Shown here one piece after another: positions 35,354 to 44,652 of a stretch of 64,000 nucleotides of DNA. The stretch covers positions 1,054,001 to 1,118,000 of the forward strand of contig NZ_PGEX01000001.1 in the NCBI RefSeq assembly GCF_002797675.1. The letters run 5' to 3'. Source of the DNA: Hallerella succinigenes. GTDB taxonomy: Bacteria; Fibrobacterota; Fibrobacteria; Fibrobacterales; Fibrobacteraceae. Under the pieces are notes generated by a model. The model worked only from the letters and a program-made list of their open reading frames with translations. It was not told the origin of the DNA and searched no databases. A program made the position numbers and the translations under genes. The stretch's first letter is position 1, and every line of letters starts with the position of its first letter.

Positions 35354-36989
35354 CTTCAGCCTCCACTTGTTTTACTTCTTGTTCAGCCGTAGCCGTTTCT
35401 GCTACAGCCTTTTCTTCGGCTTCCGTCACAACCTGCGCTTCGACAGCGGCCGTATCCGCAGAAACCGGTTCAGCCGAGACCTGCTCAGTCATTTCGGCTA
35501 CAGCGGCCGGCTGGGAAGCGGCTTCGATTGCAGCTTCAATTTCTGCCTGCTGATCTTCCGTCACGCGGGTATAATCAAGCGAGCTTGTGATCGGCAGCGG
35601 GAACACGCCGAAAACGATCAAGAGAATCAAAAGCGGCGCCGTCGCCACCGCATCCGCAATCGGGAAGCGGAGCTTCTTTTGGTCTTCCGAGATTTCACCC
35701 GGTTCGCCGAAGAGCACCTTCTGAATCAAACGCAACATGTAAACACCGGTCAAGATGATGCAAAGACCAGCGACAACCGCCGCGACCTTGCTCACACCCC
35801 AAAGACCGAGGAGTACAAGGAATTCTCCGACAAAGCCAGCCGTACCCGGAATTGCAATCGCGAGAATGCTTGCCACGCCAAAGAAGAAGCCGAACACCGG
35901 ATAACGGCTCGCAAAGCCGCCCATCTTGTCGAGGCAGCGGTGACCTGCGAAACGTTCCGCAGAGCCCGAGAGAATGAAGAGGGCAGAAGCAGAAAGTCCG
36001 TGTCCAACAAGCATCACGAGCACCGCCGGGAACACTTCCACGTTAAGCGTAAAGATACCGGCAATCGCAAGACCCAAGTGACCCATGGAGCTAAATGCAA
36101 GGAGCTTTTTGATATCCTTGGCACGCATCGCCATAAAGGCGCCGTACACAGCCGTCAAAAGGCCGAATCCGAGAAGAAGCATGCCGTTCTTGAAAGCGAC
36201 TTCCGGGAAGATCGCAATCACCCAGAAGTAGAAGCCGTAAACGCCAGCCTTCGACATGGCACCCGTCAAAACAGCGCTCAGGCTTGCCGGAGCTTCTGCA
36301 TAGGTCTCTGCCTGCCAACCGTGCAACGGGAAGAGCGGAGTCTTTACCCAGAACGCAGCGGCAAAGCACCAGAAGAGAATCGTCTGCGTGGATTCCGGAA
36401 GAGCCTGCGCGGCCTGTGCAACCGGGAGCACGTAAGAAGATCCTGCAATGGAAATCAAATACCAGAGAGCGACTGCCATCGGAGCAGAACCGATGAGCGT
36501 GTAAAGGGCAAAGTTCGCTGCCGCTTTACGACGTTCAGATCCTCCGTAAGAACCGATGAGGATTGCTGCCGGGAGAACGAGCGCTTCGAAGAAGAAGAAG
36601 AACAGCACCGCGTCCGAAGCGAGGAACGTACCGTTCAAGGCTCCGAGAAGTGCGAACATTCCAATGGCGAAGTTGCGGTAGTTACCGCCCGTCGTCTTTC
36701 GAGCGCTGATTAAAGCAGCCAGCGTAATGATGTTAGCGAGGAACACCATCCAAGCGGAGAATCCATTCACCGCAAAGGAGAGCGTTACCGTTATGCCCGC
36801 GCCAGGGATCGTAAACCATTCCATCGGAGTGGTGTTGTAATCTCCTGCAAGGAGAAGCGTCAAGCTTCCGCAGAAGAGCGTCGCCGCAAGAATCACCGCA
36901 AGGCGAGATGCCGAACGGGCATCCTTACCAGAAGCGGCAACCATGAAAAGGGCGGCGAGGAACGGAGCAAAAACCAGTGCGTATAACAT
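35343..36989 (-). CDS. nuoM: NADH-quinone oxidoreductase subunit M with acidic C-terminal tail
   Basis: 548 aa. Antiporter-like membrane subunit; landmarks are FFFFEALVLPAAILIGSYG, FWVKTPLFPLHGWQAETYAE (near residue 215) and DIKKLLAFSSMGHLG. After the last helix (PLPITSSLDYTRV) an unusual 73-residue tail follows (about 476-548), rich in Ala, Glu and Val and almost free of basic residues. Such a tail is absent from typical NuoM. It looks disordered or weakly helical and should face the cytoplasm or periplasm depending on helix count. Its role is unknown. The start overlaps the nuoL stop by one base. Confidence 0.93.
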   Translation of the reverse strand: MLYALVFAPFLAALFMVAASGKDARSASRLAVILAATLFCGSLTLLLAGDYNTTPMEWFTIPGAGITVTLSFAVNGFSAWMVFLANIITLAALISARKTTGGNYRNFAIGMFALLGALNGTFLASDAVLFFFFFEALVLPAAILIGSYGGSERRKAAANFALYTLIGSAPMAVALWYLISIAGSSYVLPVAQAAQALPESTQTILFWCFAAAFWVKTPLFPLHGWQAETYAEAPASLSAVLTGAMSKAGVYGFYFWVIAIFPEVAFKNGMLLLGFGLLTAVYGAFMAMRAKDIKKLLAFSSMGHLGLAIAGIFTLNVEVFPAVLVMLVGHGLSASALFILSGSAERFAGHRCLDKMGGFASRYPVFGFFFGVASILAIAIPGTAGFVGEFLVLLGLWGVSKVAAVVAGLCIILTGVYMLRLIQKVLFGEPGEISEDQKKLRFPIADAVATAPLLILLIVFGVFPLPITSSLDYTRVTEDQQAEIEAAIEAASQPAAVAEMTEQVSAEPVSADTAAVEAQVVTEAEEKAVAETATAEQEVKQVEAEDVR

Positions 36990-38947
36990 TAGGAAAGCCC
37001 TCCGCAGAGATAGACCACAATGCCAATGACCGCAACACCTGCGATGCTCAACGCGACCTGCAGGCGAACATTGCGAACCTGAAGGGAACGCAGACCGTCA
37101 CCCACGATGAACACGAGCGAGCAAACCATCCATTGCAAAATCTGAACGAACTTGTCGATGACCATATCCGTCACCAGGGCAAGGAAGTTAAAGACCTTGA
37201 TCACAATATTGTGGATATAGTCGAAGAAGAACGTCCAATCGCGAGCGCCGCCGACCGGAGTCGTGTCCGCATTTTTCTTGAGCTGCGGGATGCGCTTGTT
37301 CATGAAGATTTTATAGCCAACAGCTGCACCGACAATCGCCGCAGCCGTACCGAGAGCGGCAAAGAAAAGTGCAGACGGCATAAACGCCGGGGCCTTTTCC
37401 AAGAAGTGCGCCATCTTTTGAGCATAACCGACAGCCGGAGCAAGCCACTGTTCAAACCAGTTGGCGCCGTTCACGAACACGTTCCAGAAGTAGCCGGAGA
37501 ATGCCGAACCAATCGCAAGAACGATCATCGGGAATGTCATGGAGAACGGAGCTTCATGGATCTGATCGTCACGCAGTTCGCCACGGTACTTGCCAAGGAA
37601 CACGAGAACCATCAGACGGGTCATGTACACAGCCGTAATCACCGCGGTCAAAAGGCCTACGCCGTAAAGGACCGGGCCGAGAACCGGGGAGAATTCAAAG
37701 ACGCGTTCGAGAATCAAATCCTTTGAGAAGAAGCCGGAGAATCCCGGAAAACCGATAATCGCGAGGTATGCAAAGAGCATCGTTAACGCGGTAATCGGAG
37801 TCTTCTTCAAAAGACCGCCCATCTTGCGCATATCCTGTTCGCCGGCAAGAGCGTGCATCACAGCACCTGCGCCGAGGAAGAGCGTCGCCTTGAAGAAGGC
37901 ATGGGTGAACACGTGGAAAATCGAAACGTCGAAGGCCGAAACGCCAGCCGCCATGAACATATAGCCGAGCTGGGAAATCGTCGAGTAGGCGAGAACCTTC
38001 TTGATGTCGTTCTGGAGAAGACCTGCGACAGCTGCCCAGAAAGCGGTCAGCATACCGACAAGTGCAATCACCGGAAGCACGCCCGGAAGAATCACAAAGA
38101 ACTGAGAGAGACGGGCCACGAGATAAACACCAGCCGTCACCATCGTTGCAGCATGGATCAACGCAGAAACCGGAGTAGGACCCGCCATTGCATCCGGGAG
38201 CCAGGTGAGGAGCGGAATTTGAGCGCTCTTTGCCGTGCAAGCCCAGAAGAAGAGAAGTCCAGCAGCCGTGAGGAGCGGAAGGCTCGTCGTAATCATTTCT
38301 GCCGAAGCCGGATTCACGATCCAAGCGAGAAGATCCGTGTAATTCAAAAGGCTCGAACCGCCGACCGTCACGAGAGCGGCCATACCGAGAAGGAAGCCGA
38401 CGTCACCGACACGGTTCACGAGGAATGCCTTGTTAGCAGCCTTGCAGTTCTTCAAATCCTTGTTCCAGAAACCGATGAGGAGGTAAGAGCAAAGGCCCAC
38501 ACCTTCCCAACCGAGGAACGTGAGAACCAAGGAGTCCGAAAGAACGAGCACGATCATGCTGAACACGAACAGGTTGATGTAAGCAAAGAACTTGGCAAAG
38601 CCGCGATCCTTGTGCATGTAACCCGTCGAGTACATCGTGATGAGCGTCGCAATGCCCGTGATGAAGAGAAGCATTGTACGGGAAAGCCCATCAAAGAGGA
38701 ATCCGAAGTGTGCCTGGAACAACGGAGTGTCGATCCAGTTGCAGAGAGTTTCGTGAATGCCTTCTGCCGGCATATTCCAGCCGATGAACGCTGTCGAAGC
38801 AAAGGCAAGGAGCGGGAAGATCACGGAGATCGTGCCCACAAGACCTTCATCAGGACCCTTTTCACTTTCAGAAGAAGCGAGAGCGATAAGCGTAAGCACC
38901 ACCACGCCAACGAGAGGGAAAAGAGGAATTAACCAAAGAGGAATCAT
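36989..38947 (-). CDS. nuoL: NADH-quinone oxidoreductase subunit L
   Basis: 652 aa. The largest antiporter-like subunit, with the lateral helix that couples proton channels. Signatures include FVFSMIVLVLSDSLVLTFLG with the following WEGVGLCSYLLIGFW, KAFLVNRVGDVGFLLG, AKSAQIPLLTWLPDAMAGPT (near residue 230), SALIHAATMVTAGVYL and KKVLAYSTISQLGYM. Length is close to the usual 610-620 plus a modest C-terminal excess. The stop lies one base from nuoM and the start is 6 bp from the nuoK stop. Confidence 0.94.
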   Translation of the reverse strand: MIPLWLIPLFPLVGVVVLTLIALASSESEKGPDEGLVGTISVIFPLLAFASTAFIGWNMPAEGIHETLCNWIDTPLFQAHFGFLFDGLSRTMLLFITGIATLITMYSTGYMHKDRGFAKFFAYINLFVFSMIVLVLSDSLVLTFLGWEGVGLCSYLLIGFWNKDLKNCKAANKAFLVNRVGDVGFLLGMAALVTVGGSSLLNYTDLLAWIVNPASAEMITTSLPLLTAAGLLFFWACTAKSAQIPLLTWLPDAMAGPTPVSALIHAATMVTAGVYLVARLSQFFVILPGVLPVIALVGMLTAFWAAVAGLLQNDIKKVLAYSTISQLGYMFMAAGVSAFDVSIFHVFTHAFFKATLFLGAGAVMHALAGEQDMRKMGGLLKKTPITALTMLFAYLAIIGFPGFSGFFSKDLILERVFEFSPVLGPVLYGVGLLTAVITAVYMTRLMVLVFLGKYRGELRDDQIHEAPFSMTFPMIVLAIGSAFSGYFWNVFVNGANWFEQWLAPAVGYAQKMAHFLEKAPAFMPSALFFAALGTAAAIVGAAVGYKIFMNKRIPQLKKNADTTPVGGARDWTFFFDYIHNIVIKVFNFLALVTDMVIDKFVQILQWMVCSLVFIVGDGLRSLQVRNVRLQVALSIAGVAVIGIVVYLCGGLS

Positions 38948-38953
38948 TTTCTG

Positions 38954-39262
38954 TTACCCCCTCATATTGGAATAGTTATCAACATCCGCGCTATCCTGAT
39001 TTCTAAAAATCAAGATGATGATCGCAAGGCCGACGCAAGCTTCTGCCGCTGCGACCGCAATCGTAAAGAGCGGGATAATCTGACCGGTAACGCTCACCGT
39101 ATCGGCAAACGTCTTCGAGAATCCGACAAGGCTCAGGTTCACCGCGTTCAGCGCAAGTTCCACGCCCATCAGAACGAAGAACACGTTACGCCGGCAGAGA
39201 GCCGTGGCGATACCGAGGGACATGAGGATCAACGCCAAAATTTGAACGTACATCGCGTGCAT
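38954..39262 (-). CDS. nuoK: NADH-quinone oxidoreductase subunit K
   Basis: 102 aa, three membrane helices. The two conserved glutamates of the proton path are in FVLMGVELALNAVNL (helix 2) and VAAAEACVGLAIII (helix 3). Length is standard. The start overlaps the nuoJ stop by one base. Confidence 0.95.
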   Translation of the reverse strand: MHAMYVQILALILMSLGIATALCRRNVFFVLMGVELALNAVNLSLVGFSKTFADTVSVTGQIIPLFTIAVAAAEACVGLAIIILIFRNQDSADVDNYSNMRG

Positions 39263-39807
39263 TAGTGAACCTCCTCAAGCTTCGCATTCTCCGAATCCGA
39301 AGCGATACGCTTACGGGCGAGAATGACAGCCGTCGCCATTGCAGAAAGCAGCACAAGGCCGATCGCAAGGACAATCAGATAATAGCCGTTGCCGTCAGCG
39401 CTTACGTTGAAAAGCGCCTTCGCCGTGACATCAACACCGCCACGCACCGTAGCCGGGTTAAAGTCGAACGAAGCATGGCAAAGCACGATCGAAGTGAGGG
39501 CAGCCACCGCCAAAACGGAGAACAGCACAAAAATCGAAACCTTGTCGAACCGTTTTGTCGTATTGTCACGCGAGCCGTTCAGCACAAGAATGATGAACAT
39601 GAGGAGCGTCATGACAGCGCCTGCATAAACCATGATCTGGACAGCTCCGACGAAAGGGCTTCCCAAAAGGCCGTAAATGCCGGCCAGGGAAAGCATCGTC
39701 GTGACCATCGCAATCGAAGCATAGAGCGGATGCTTCGTGAAGAAGATGCAAAGGGAGCATCCCACCGCGATCACCGCCAAGATAATGAAGTAAATGAGAG
39801 CTAGCAT
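39262..39807 (-). CDS. nuoJ: NADH-quinone oxidoreductase subunit J
   Basis: 181 aa, five predicted helices. GSPFVGAVQIMVYAGAVMTL with the following LMFIILVLNG (near residue 50) is the diagnostic pi-bulge helix region of NuoJ. A loop of about 45 residues (FDFNPATVRGG ... NVSADGNG) separates helices 4 and 5. It overlaps nuoI by 7 bp. Confidence 0.94.
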   Translation of the reverse strand: MLALIYFIILAVIAVGCSLCIFFTKHPLYASIAMVTTMLSLAGIYGLLGSPFVGAVQIMVYAGAVMTLLMFIILVLNGSRDNTTKRFDKVSIFVLFSVLAVAALTSIVLCHASFDFNPATVRGGVDVTAKALFNVSADGNGYYLIVLAIGLVLLSAMATAVILARKRIASDSENAKLEEVH

Positions 39808-40370
39808 TTGACTTCTCCCCAGACTTCGAGAGCCTGCTTATTTTGTGTTCCGCCCGGAGCTACCTGGCTCTGCGGGTCATCCGGATAATCCTTCGGATTC
39901 CAGCTTGTCAAATCCGTAAGGTTCACGATGAAGTCCTTACGTTTCGGATGGACAAAGCTCGTTTCGCAGGTATCCATGCGAAGAGCGTCAACCGGGCAAG
40001 CTTCCACGCAAAGGCCGCAGAAGATGCACACGGAATGGTCGATTTCAAAGCGAGAAGCCTTCTTTTCGATACGTCCGTCCGTGGACTGCGCCGCTTCGAT
40101 AAAGATGCAGTGAGCCGGGCAAGCCGATGCGCACATAAAGCATGCAACGCAACGCGGCGAACCATCCGGGCGCACCATTATTCGATGCTTGGCACGGTAG
40201 TCACGCGGAATGTAAGGCTTAACTTCCGGATAACCAGTCGTCGGGAGCGTTTCGTAGCGGAAGAAACCGCGTAAAAAGTGCTTGATTGTCGTGTAGAGAC
40301 CGCGGAACGCTTCGAAAATGTAGAGGCGTTCGATCAAGTTCATTTCTTTGTGTTTAACAACGCGAACCAT
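39801..40370 (-). CDS. nuoI: NADH-quinone oxidoreductase subunit I (two [4Fe-4S] clusters)
   Basis: 189 aa. Carries clusters N6a and N6b: CVACFMCASACP near residue 75 and CIFCGLCVEACPVDALRM near 115, each the CX2CX2CX3CP ferredoxin motif, with cross-pairing between them. It relays electrons from NuoG to NuoB. The N-terminal amphipathic part (YIFEAFRGLYTTIKHFLRGF) anchors it on the membrane arm. The start overlaps the nuoH stop by one base. Confidence 0.95.
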   Translation of the reverse strand: MVRVVKHKEMNLIERLYIFEAFRGLYTTIKHFLRGFFRYETLPTTGYPEVKPYIPRDYRAKHRIMVRPDGSPRCVACFMCASACPAHCIFIEAAQSTDGRIEKKASRFEIDHSVCIFCGLCVEACPVDALRMDTCETSFVHPKRKDFIVNLTDLTSWNPKDYPDDPQSQVAPGGTQNKQALEVWGEVKC

Positions 40371-41731
40371 TAGTTGCCTCCCATGACGAGTTTAGCGATA
40401 ACGGCAGTCACCACCAAGTTCAACAGGGCAATGTTCAAAAGGATCTTCCAGCCGAGATGCATAATCTGGTCGTAGCGGAAACGCGGGAGCGTCCAGCGGA
40501 CCCAAATCCAGATCCAGCAGAAGAACACCGTCTTAATCATCAAAACGAGGAACTGCACAGCGGCAGTACCGAGAGCGGTACCGATGCCATAAACCGGAAG
40601 GCCATTCACGATCGTCGATTCCGGATGGACAAAAAGTCCGGAAAGAACAGCCAGAGCGATGAACACAGGGACAGCGATCCAAGCGATGATCTTGTAAAGG
40701 AGATATTCCTTGTTGATTTCATCCTTGTTCGAAGCTTTACCCTTGTTGAATTCGCGGAGCCAGCGGTAAACCATGTGAAGGAATGCGAGGGCGAGGAAGG
40801 CGCAGATGCCGAAAAGAACGGCAAGGACAGTGCCAAAGTTCGCCTGCACATCGGCAGTCGTCATGAACGGAATCGAATAGCCGCCAAGGAAGAGCGTTGC
40901 CATGAGAATACTGTTGATTCCCACATGGCCATATTCTCCCATGTAGAACATACCGAACTGCATTGCGCCATATTCCGTATGATAACCAGCGACAAGTTCC
41001 GGGTCGCCTTCCGAAACGTCGAACGGAGGACGTCCTGTTTCGGCAATCGCAGCCAAAAGGAAGCAGAAGAACGCCACCGGCTGGACGAAAATGCCCCAGA
41101 CGTGCGTTTCCTGCCAGTTCACAATTCCTTCGACATTGAACGTGCCTGCAAGCAGGACCATGCCCATCATCGAAAGGCCAAGGCAAACTTCATAACTGAT
41201 GCTCGTAGCCGTTGCACGGAGAGCGCCCAGGAGCGGGAACTTCGACTTGGAAGCCCAACCCGAAAGCACCGTACCAAAAACCGAGAGCGAAGAAAGACCG
41301 AACATAAGCAGAATGCCGATGTCCGTATCCACGTTCGCAGCCGGAATGTGCACCACCGTATCGCCGAACGTAAAGTTCAAGGAAGCGAAGTACGGAAGAA
41401 CACACGGCGTAAGCAGCGTGAGCCCAAACGGGATGGCCGGAGCGAGCGAGAATAGAACCTTATGAACACTCTTCGGTTCATAAATTTCCTTGAAGAAAAG
41501 CTTCAAGCCGTCGCAGCAGTTTTGGATCCAACCAAAGGCGCGAATCTTTCCGAAGAACGGAATCTTGATGTAGGAGCGGTTCGGGCCTTGACGGTCCTGA
41601 ATGAAACCTGCACCACGGCGTTCCATCGGAATCAAGAGAAGAATGAAGAGCACTGGGATGAAAGCGAGCGCGAGCTTCGCAATCGTCAGAAGCCATTCAA
41701 TCCAAGTTTTGGATTCAATCAATTCCATCAT
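40370..41731 (-). CDS. nuoH: NADH-quinone oxidoreductase subunit H with extra membrane segment
   Basis: 453 aa; typical NuoH is near 325-350. Family landmarks are intact: MERRGAGFIQDRQGPNR (near residue 37), QNCCDGLKLFFKE, ETGRPPFDVSEGDPELVAGY (near 232), the following HTEYGAMQFGMFYMGEY and the C-terminal WVRWTLPRFRYDQIMHLGWK. The excess lies between LMATLFLGGYSIPF and the last helices: about 110 residues with two or three additional hydrophobic segments and a charged loop (FNKGKASNKDEINKEY). NuoH forms much of the quinone chamber. The stop codon region overlaps nuoI and the start overlaps the nuoG stop by 4 bp. Confidence 0.93.
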   Translation of the reverse strand: MMELIESKTWIEWLLTIAKLALAFIPVLFILLLIPMERRGAGFIQDRQGPNRSYIKIPFFGKIRAFGWIQNCCDGLKLFFKEIYEPKSVHKVLFSLAPAIPFGLTLLTPCVLPYFASLNFTFGDTVVHIPAANVDTDIGILLMFGLSSLSVFGTVLSGWASKSKFPLLGALRATATSISYEVCLGLSMMGMVLLAGTFNVEGIVNWQETHVWGIFVQPVAFFCFLLAAIAETGRPPFDVSEGDPELVAGYHTEYGAMQFGMFYMGEYGHVGINSILMATLFLGGYSIPFMTTADVQANFGTVLAVLFGICAFLALAFLHMVYRWLREFNKGKASNKDEINKEYLLYKIIAWIAVPVFIALAVLSGLFVHPESTIVNGLPVYGIGTALGTAAVQFLVLMIKTVFFCWIWIWVRWTLPRFRYDQIMHLGWKILLNIALLNLVVTAVIAKLVMGGN

Positions 41732-43335
41732 ACGGCAGCATCTCCATCGAGCAATTCGCCCGTGCTATGAATGGCATCCAAAGAGAACTTCGCAAGCTTC
41801 GGAGCGAACTCGCCCGCCTTTTTGAAGGCGATAGCCGCACTCGTTACATCTTCACCGGCAAGGGCGAAGAGAACAGAGAACAGCGGAGCAAGTTCTGCAT
41901 CCGGAGAAGTCGGAGCCGCATTCAGCTTTTGAAGGATCGAATTCACGTTCACCATGGATCCGCTTACTTCGGACCAGTGGTTGACGCCGTAAACCGTCGA
42001 AGACTTCTTTGCCGTTTCATCGTTCTTTGCAGAAATCGAAACGCGGTTCGGAATGACTTCAAGAGACTTTGCCTTCGAAGCGTCGCTACCCCACAGGTCT
42101 GCGGAAAGCGAAACGAGCGTCTTAAATTCGGAAGCGCGCTTGGCGAGGTCTTCTGCCGTCTGGGTAAAGCCAAACAGGGCGAAGCCTGCGCGGTTTGCCA
42201 CCGGGTCCCCGCTCTTCGAAAGTCCGTCTGGAGTTCCTACCGGAGCGAAGGTTCCGACAAAGACTTCGGCGCGAGCCCCGAGCTTGTTCACAAGCGTCTT
42301 GAGGGCCAGAGCGTCTTCGTTCGTTGCACTTCCACCGAGGACGAATGCGATCTTGCCTTCGCCTTCGAGAGCCTTCTTCAAGGCGTCCAGGTTACCGACC
42401 GGCAAACGGTCCTTGGTAAACTGCTGGAAAGCGAGACGGCTCGTATTCGAAATCCAGGTGCGGTTCACTTCCGGATTGCAGCGCGGCATCACGCGCCAGA
42501 TATATCCGTTGTTGTGATCGAGCCAGATGTTTGCGCCAAGGGAATCATCCATGGAGATGGTCGCCGTGCGAGAAAGCATCCAAACGCGCTGCTGGAAGCG
42601 GAAATACTTCGCAGTCATTGCGCCGGTCGGGCAAACGTCCGAGACGCAAAGGTCATATTCGTGATCGAGTTTGCGACCCGGGAATGTGGTGATGTAAGTC
42701 TTGTCGGCACGGAGCGCGAGCTGCAACTGTTCATCGCCGGCGACATCGCGCATGAAGCGGACGCAACGGTCACACTGCACGCAGCGTTCTTCATCGAGGA
42801 AGATCCGCGGGCCAATGTCCACACGCTTACCGCCACGGAGCTGACCCTTGGTGTCGTAGAACTGATGATCCGGATTGCCGTGGTAGTTTTTACCGACTTC
42901 TGGGTAAAGGCGGCTCGTATCCTTGCCCGCTTCCACGTAGTTTTCCTGGAGCGTGCATTCACCCGCCTTGTCGCAGATTGGACAATCGAGCGGATGGTTC
43001 AGCAGCATAAATTCGGAGACTGCTGCACGAGCGTTCTTCACGCGTTCGCTAGAACGCGGTGTCGAAATTTTCATTCCTTCCTTCACCGGGGTGAAACAGG
43101 AAATGATCAGAGCCTTTCCGCGCGGACCTTCCGTTTCGACGAGGCACTGGCGACAGTTACCAGAGACCGGCAAATACGGATGATAGCAAACGTGCGGGGT
43201 TTCAATGCCGACAGCTTTCAAAGCTTCGAGCAGGTTAGTATCGCCCGGCACTTCCACATTCTGACCATCGACCTCGATTGTAACTCGAGGACTCTTGGCA
43301 GTCGGAAGATGAGGCATGTTGTAATGATTGCTCAT
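41728..43335 (-). CDS. nuoG: NADH-quinone oxidoreductase subunit G (short form)
   Basis: 535 aa, against about 690-910 in many bacteria. The N-terminal cluster-binding part is complete: [2Fe-2S] CYHPYLPVSGNCRQC and ISCFTPV, then HPLDCPICDKAGECTLQ (N4/N5 region) and the [4Fe-4S] cluster CVQCDRCVRFMRD with CVSDVCPTGAMT. The remainder is a much reduced molybdopterin-oxidoreductase-like domain (about 260-535). It receives electrons from NuoF and passes them to NuoI. It overlaps nuoH by 4 bp and lies 4 bp from nuoF. Confidence 0.92.
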   Translation of the reverse strand: MSNHYNMPHLPTAKSPRVTIEVDGQNVEVPGDTNLLEALKAVGIETPHVCYHPYLPVSGNCRQCLVETEGPRGKALIISCFTPVKEGMKISTPRSSERVKNARAAVSEFMLLNHPLDCPICDKAGECTLQENYVEAGKDTSRLYPEVGKNYHGNPDHQFYDTKGQLRGGKRVDIGPRIFLDEERCVQCDRCVRFMRDVAGDEQLQLALRADKTYITTFPGRKLDHEYDLCVSDVCPTGAMTAKYFRFQQRVWMLSRTATISMDDSLGANIWLDHNNGYIWRVMPRCNPEVNRTWISNTSRLAFQQFTKDRLPVGNLDALKKALEGEGKIAFVLGGSATNEDALALKTLVNKLGARAEVFVGTFAPVGTPDGLSKSGDPVANRAGFALFGFTQTAEDLAKRASEFKTLVSLSADLWGSDASKAKSLEVIPNRVSISAKNDETAKKSSTVYGVNHWSEVSGSMVNVNSILQKLNAAPTSPDAELAPLFSVLFALAGEDVTSAAIAFKKAGEFAPKLAKFSLDAIHSTGELLDGDAAV

Positions 43336-43339
43336 AAGA

Positions 43340-44650
43340 TTACCAGTATGCTCCCAGACGAACGGTCGGTCTCAAGCGGGGTTCCGCATGATTCGGGTTC
43401 TTCGCGATATATTCCTCAAAGTCAGCACGATACTTTCTCGTGTAAACATTCAGCGGGCCACCGAGAGAAATCGAAAGCGGACAGATAGTCGTTCCGCCGA
43501 AACCAGCGGAAATTCCCTGCAACAGTTCGATATCCCCATCATGACCTTCGCCGCGCATGATCGCATCGAGAACGCGCTTGGCAAAGCCTGTACCTTCACG
43601 GCACGGCGTGCACTGACCACAGGATTCATGTGAATAGAAATGACCGAGGACATCCAGAATGTCGACCGCGTTATGCGTATCGTTGAACACGATAATTGCA
43701 CCCGAACCGAACATGGTCTTCAAAGAGGCCATACATTCGTAGTCGAGAGTTGCATTCTGGCATTCTTCGGGAAGGAGCGGCGGGCAGGATGAACCACCCG
43801 GAATCACACCCTTCAGGTTACCGATAATTCCCTGACAGTATTCTTCGCTCGTGAGCATTTCCATAAGCGGCGTACCGAGAGGCGCTTCATAAAGGCCCGG
43901 ACGTTTCACGTCACCGGAAACGCAGAACACCTTTGTACCGTGAGCACGCGGAGTGCCCATCTTCGTGTATTCTTCCACCGGATGGGAGAAAATCCACGGA
44001 AGCGACATGATCGTTTCCACGTTGTTCACGCAGGTCGGAGAAGCCCAGGCGCCAGCGACCGCCGGGAAAGGAGGCTTCAAACGCGGCTGGCCCTTTTGAC
44101 CTTCGAGCGAGTTGATCAGAGCGGTTTCTTCACCGCAAATGTAAGCGCCAGCGCCACGGTGCACAAAGATATCGAAGCTGAACTTCGTACCCATGATGTT
44201 TTCACCGAGATAACCGGCAGCATAAGCTTCATTCAAAGCCTTGTTCACGCTTTCGATGCACGGGAGGAATTCACCACGTGCATAGATATAAGCCGTACGA
44301 GCGCCGAGAGCCCAGCCCGCAATAATCAAACCTTCGATCAAGCGGTGCGGATCTTCCAACAGAAGGAAGTGATCCTTGTACGTACCGCCTTCGCCTTCGT
44401 CAGCGTTCACCACGATATACACAGGCTTGCCCGTGTTACGCGGAACGAAGCTCCACTTCATGCCGGTCGGGAATCCCGCACCGCCACGTCCGCGGAGACC
44501 GGCGCGCTGAACGCGATCAATCACTTCGAACTGAGACATTTCGAACAGAGACTTGGAAATGGTGGAATAGCCGCCGAGCTTCTTGTAAGCGTCGATGCTC
44601 TGAGCGTGCTTTCCAAAGTTTCCAGTGCAAACCTTCATCGAATCTTGCAT
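43340..44650 (-). CDS. nuoF: NADH-quinone oxidoreductase subunit F (NADH- and FMN-binding)
   Basis: 436 aa from the ATG at 44650, three bases after the nuoE stop. The NADH-oxidising flavoprotein: LRGRGGAGFPTGMKW (FMN/NADH glycine-rich loop, near residue 55), NADEGEGGTYKDHFLLLEDP, GAGAYICGEETALINSLEG, and the N3 [4Fe-4S] ligands ESCGQCTPCREGTG plus a later Cys in TTICPLS. Length is normal. The presence of NuoE, F and G shows a full NADH-oxidising module rather than a ferredoxin-type complex. Confidence 0.95.
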   Translation of the reverse strand: MQDSMKVCTGNFGKHAQSIDAYKKLGGYSTISKSLFEMSQFEVIDRVQRAGLRGRGGAGFPTGMKWSFVPRNTGKPVYIVVNADEGEGGTYKDHFLLLEDPHRLIEGLIIAGWALGARTAYIYARGEFLPCIESVNKALNEAYAAGYLGENIMGTKFSFDIFVHRGAGAYICGEETALINSLEGQKGQPRLKPPFPAVAGAWASPTCVNNVETIMSLPWIFSHPVEEYTKMGTPRAHGTKVFCVSGDVKRPGLYEAPLGTPLMEMLTSEEYCQGIIGNLKGVIPGGSSCPPLLPEECQNATLDYECMASLKTMFGSGAIIVFNDTHNAVDILDVLGHFYSHESCGQCTPCREGTGFAKRVLDAIMRGEGHDGDIELLQGISAGFGGTTICPLSISLGGPLNVYTRKYRADFEEYIAKNPNHAEPRLRPTVRLGAYW

Positions 44651-44652
44651 CG

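Noticed and set aside
34980-36713. 577-codon plus-strand frame across nuoN and nuoM
   Set aside because: Arg/Glu/His-rich antisense shadow of conserved membrane-protein genes. The minus-strand products are unmistakable complex I subunits.
41767-43488. 573-codon plus-strand frame antisense to nuoG
   Set aside because: It mirrors nuoG codon usage. NuoG on the other strand has all its cluster cysteines in place.
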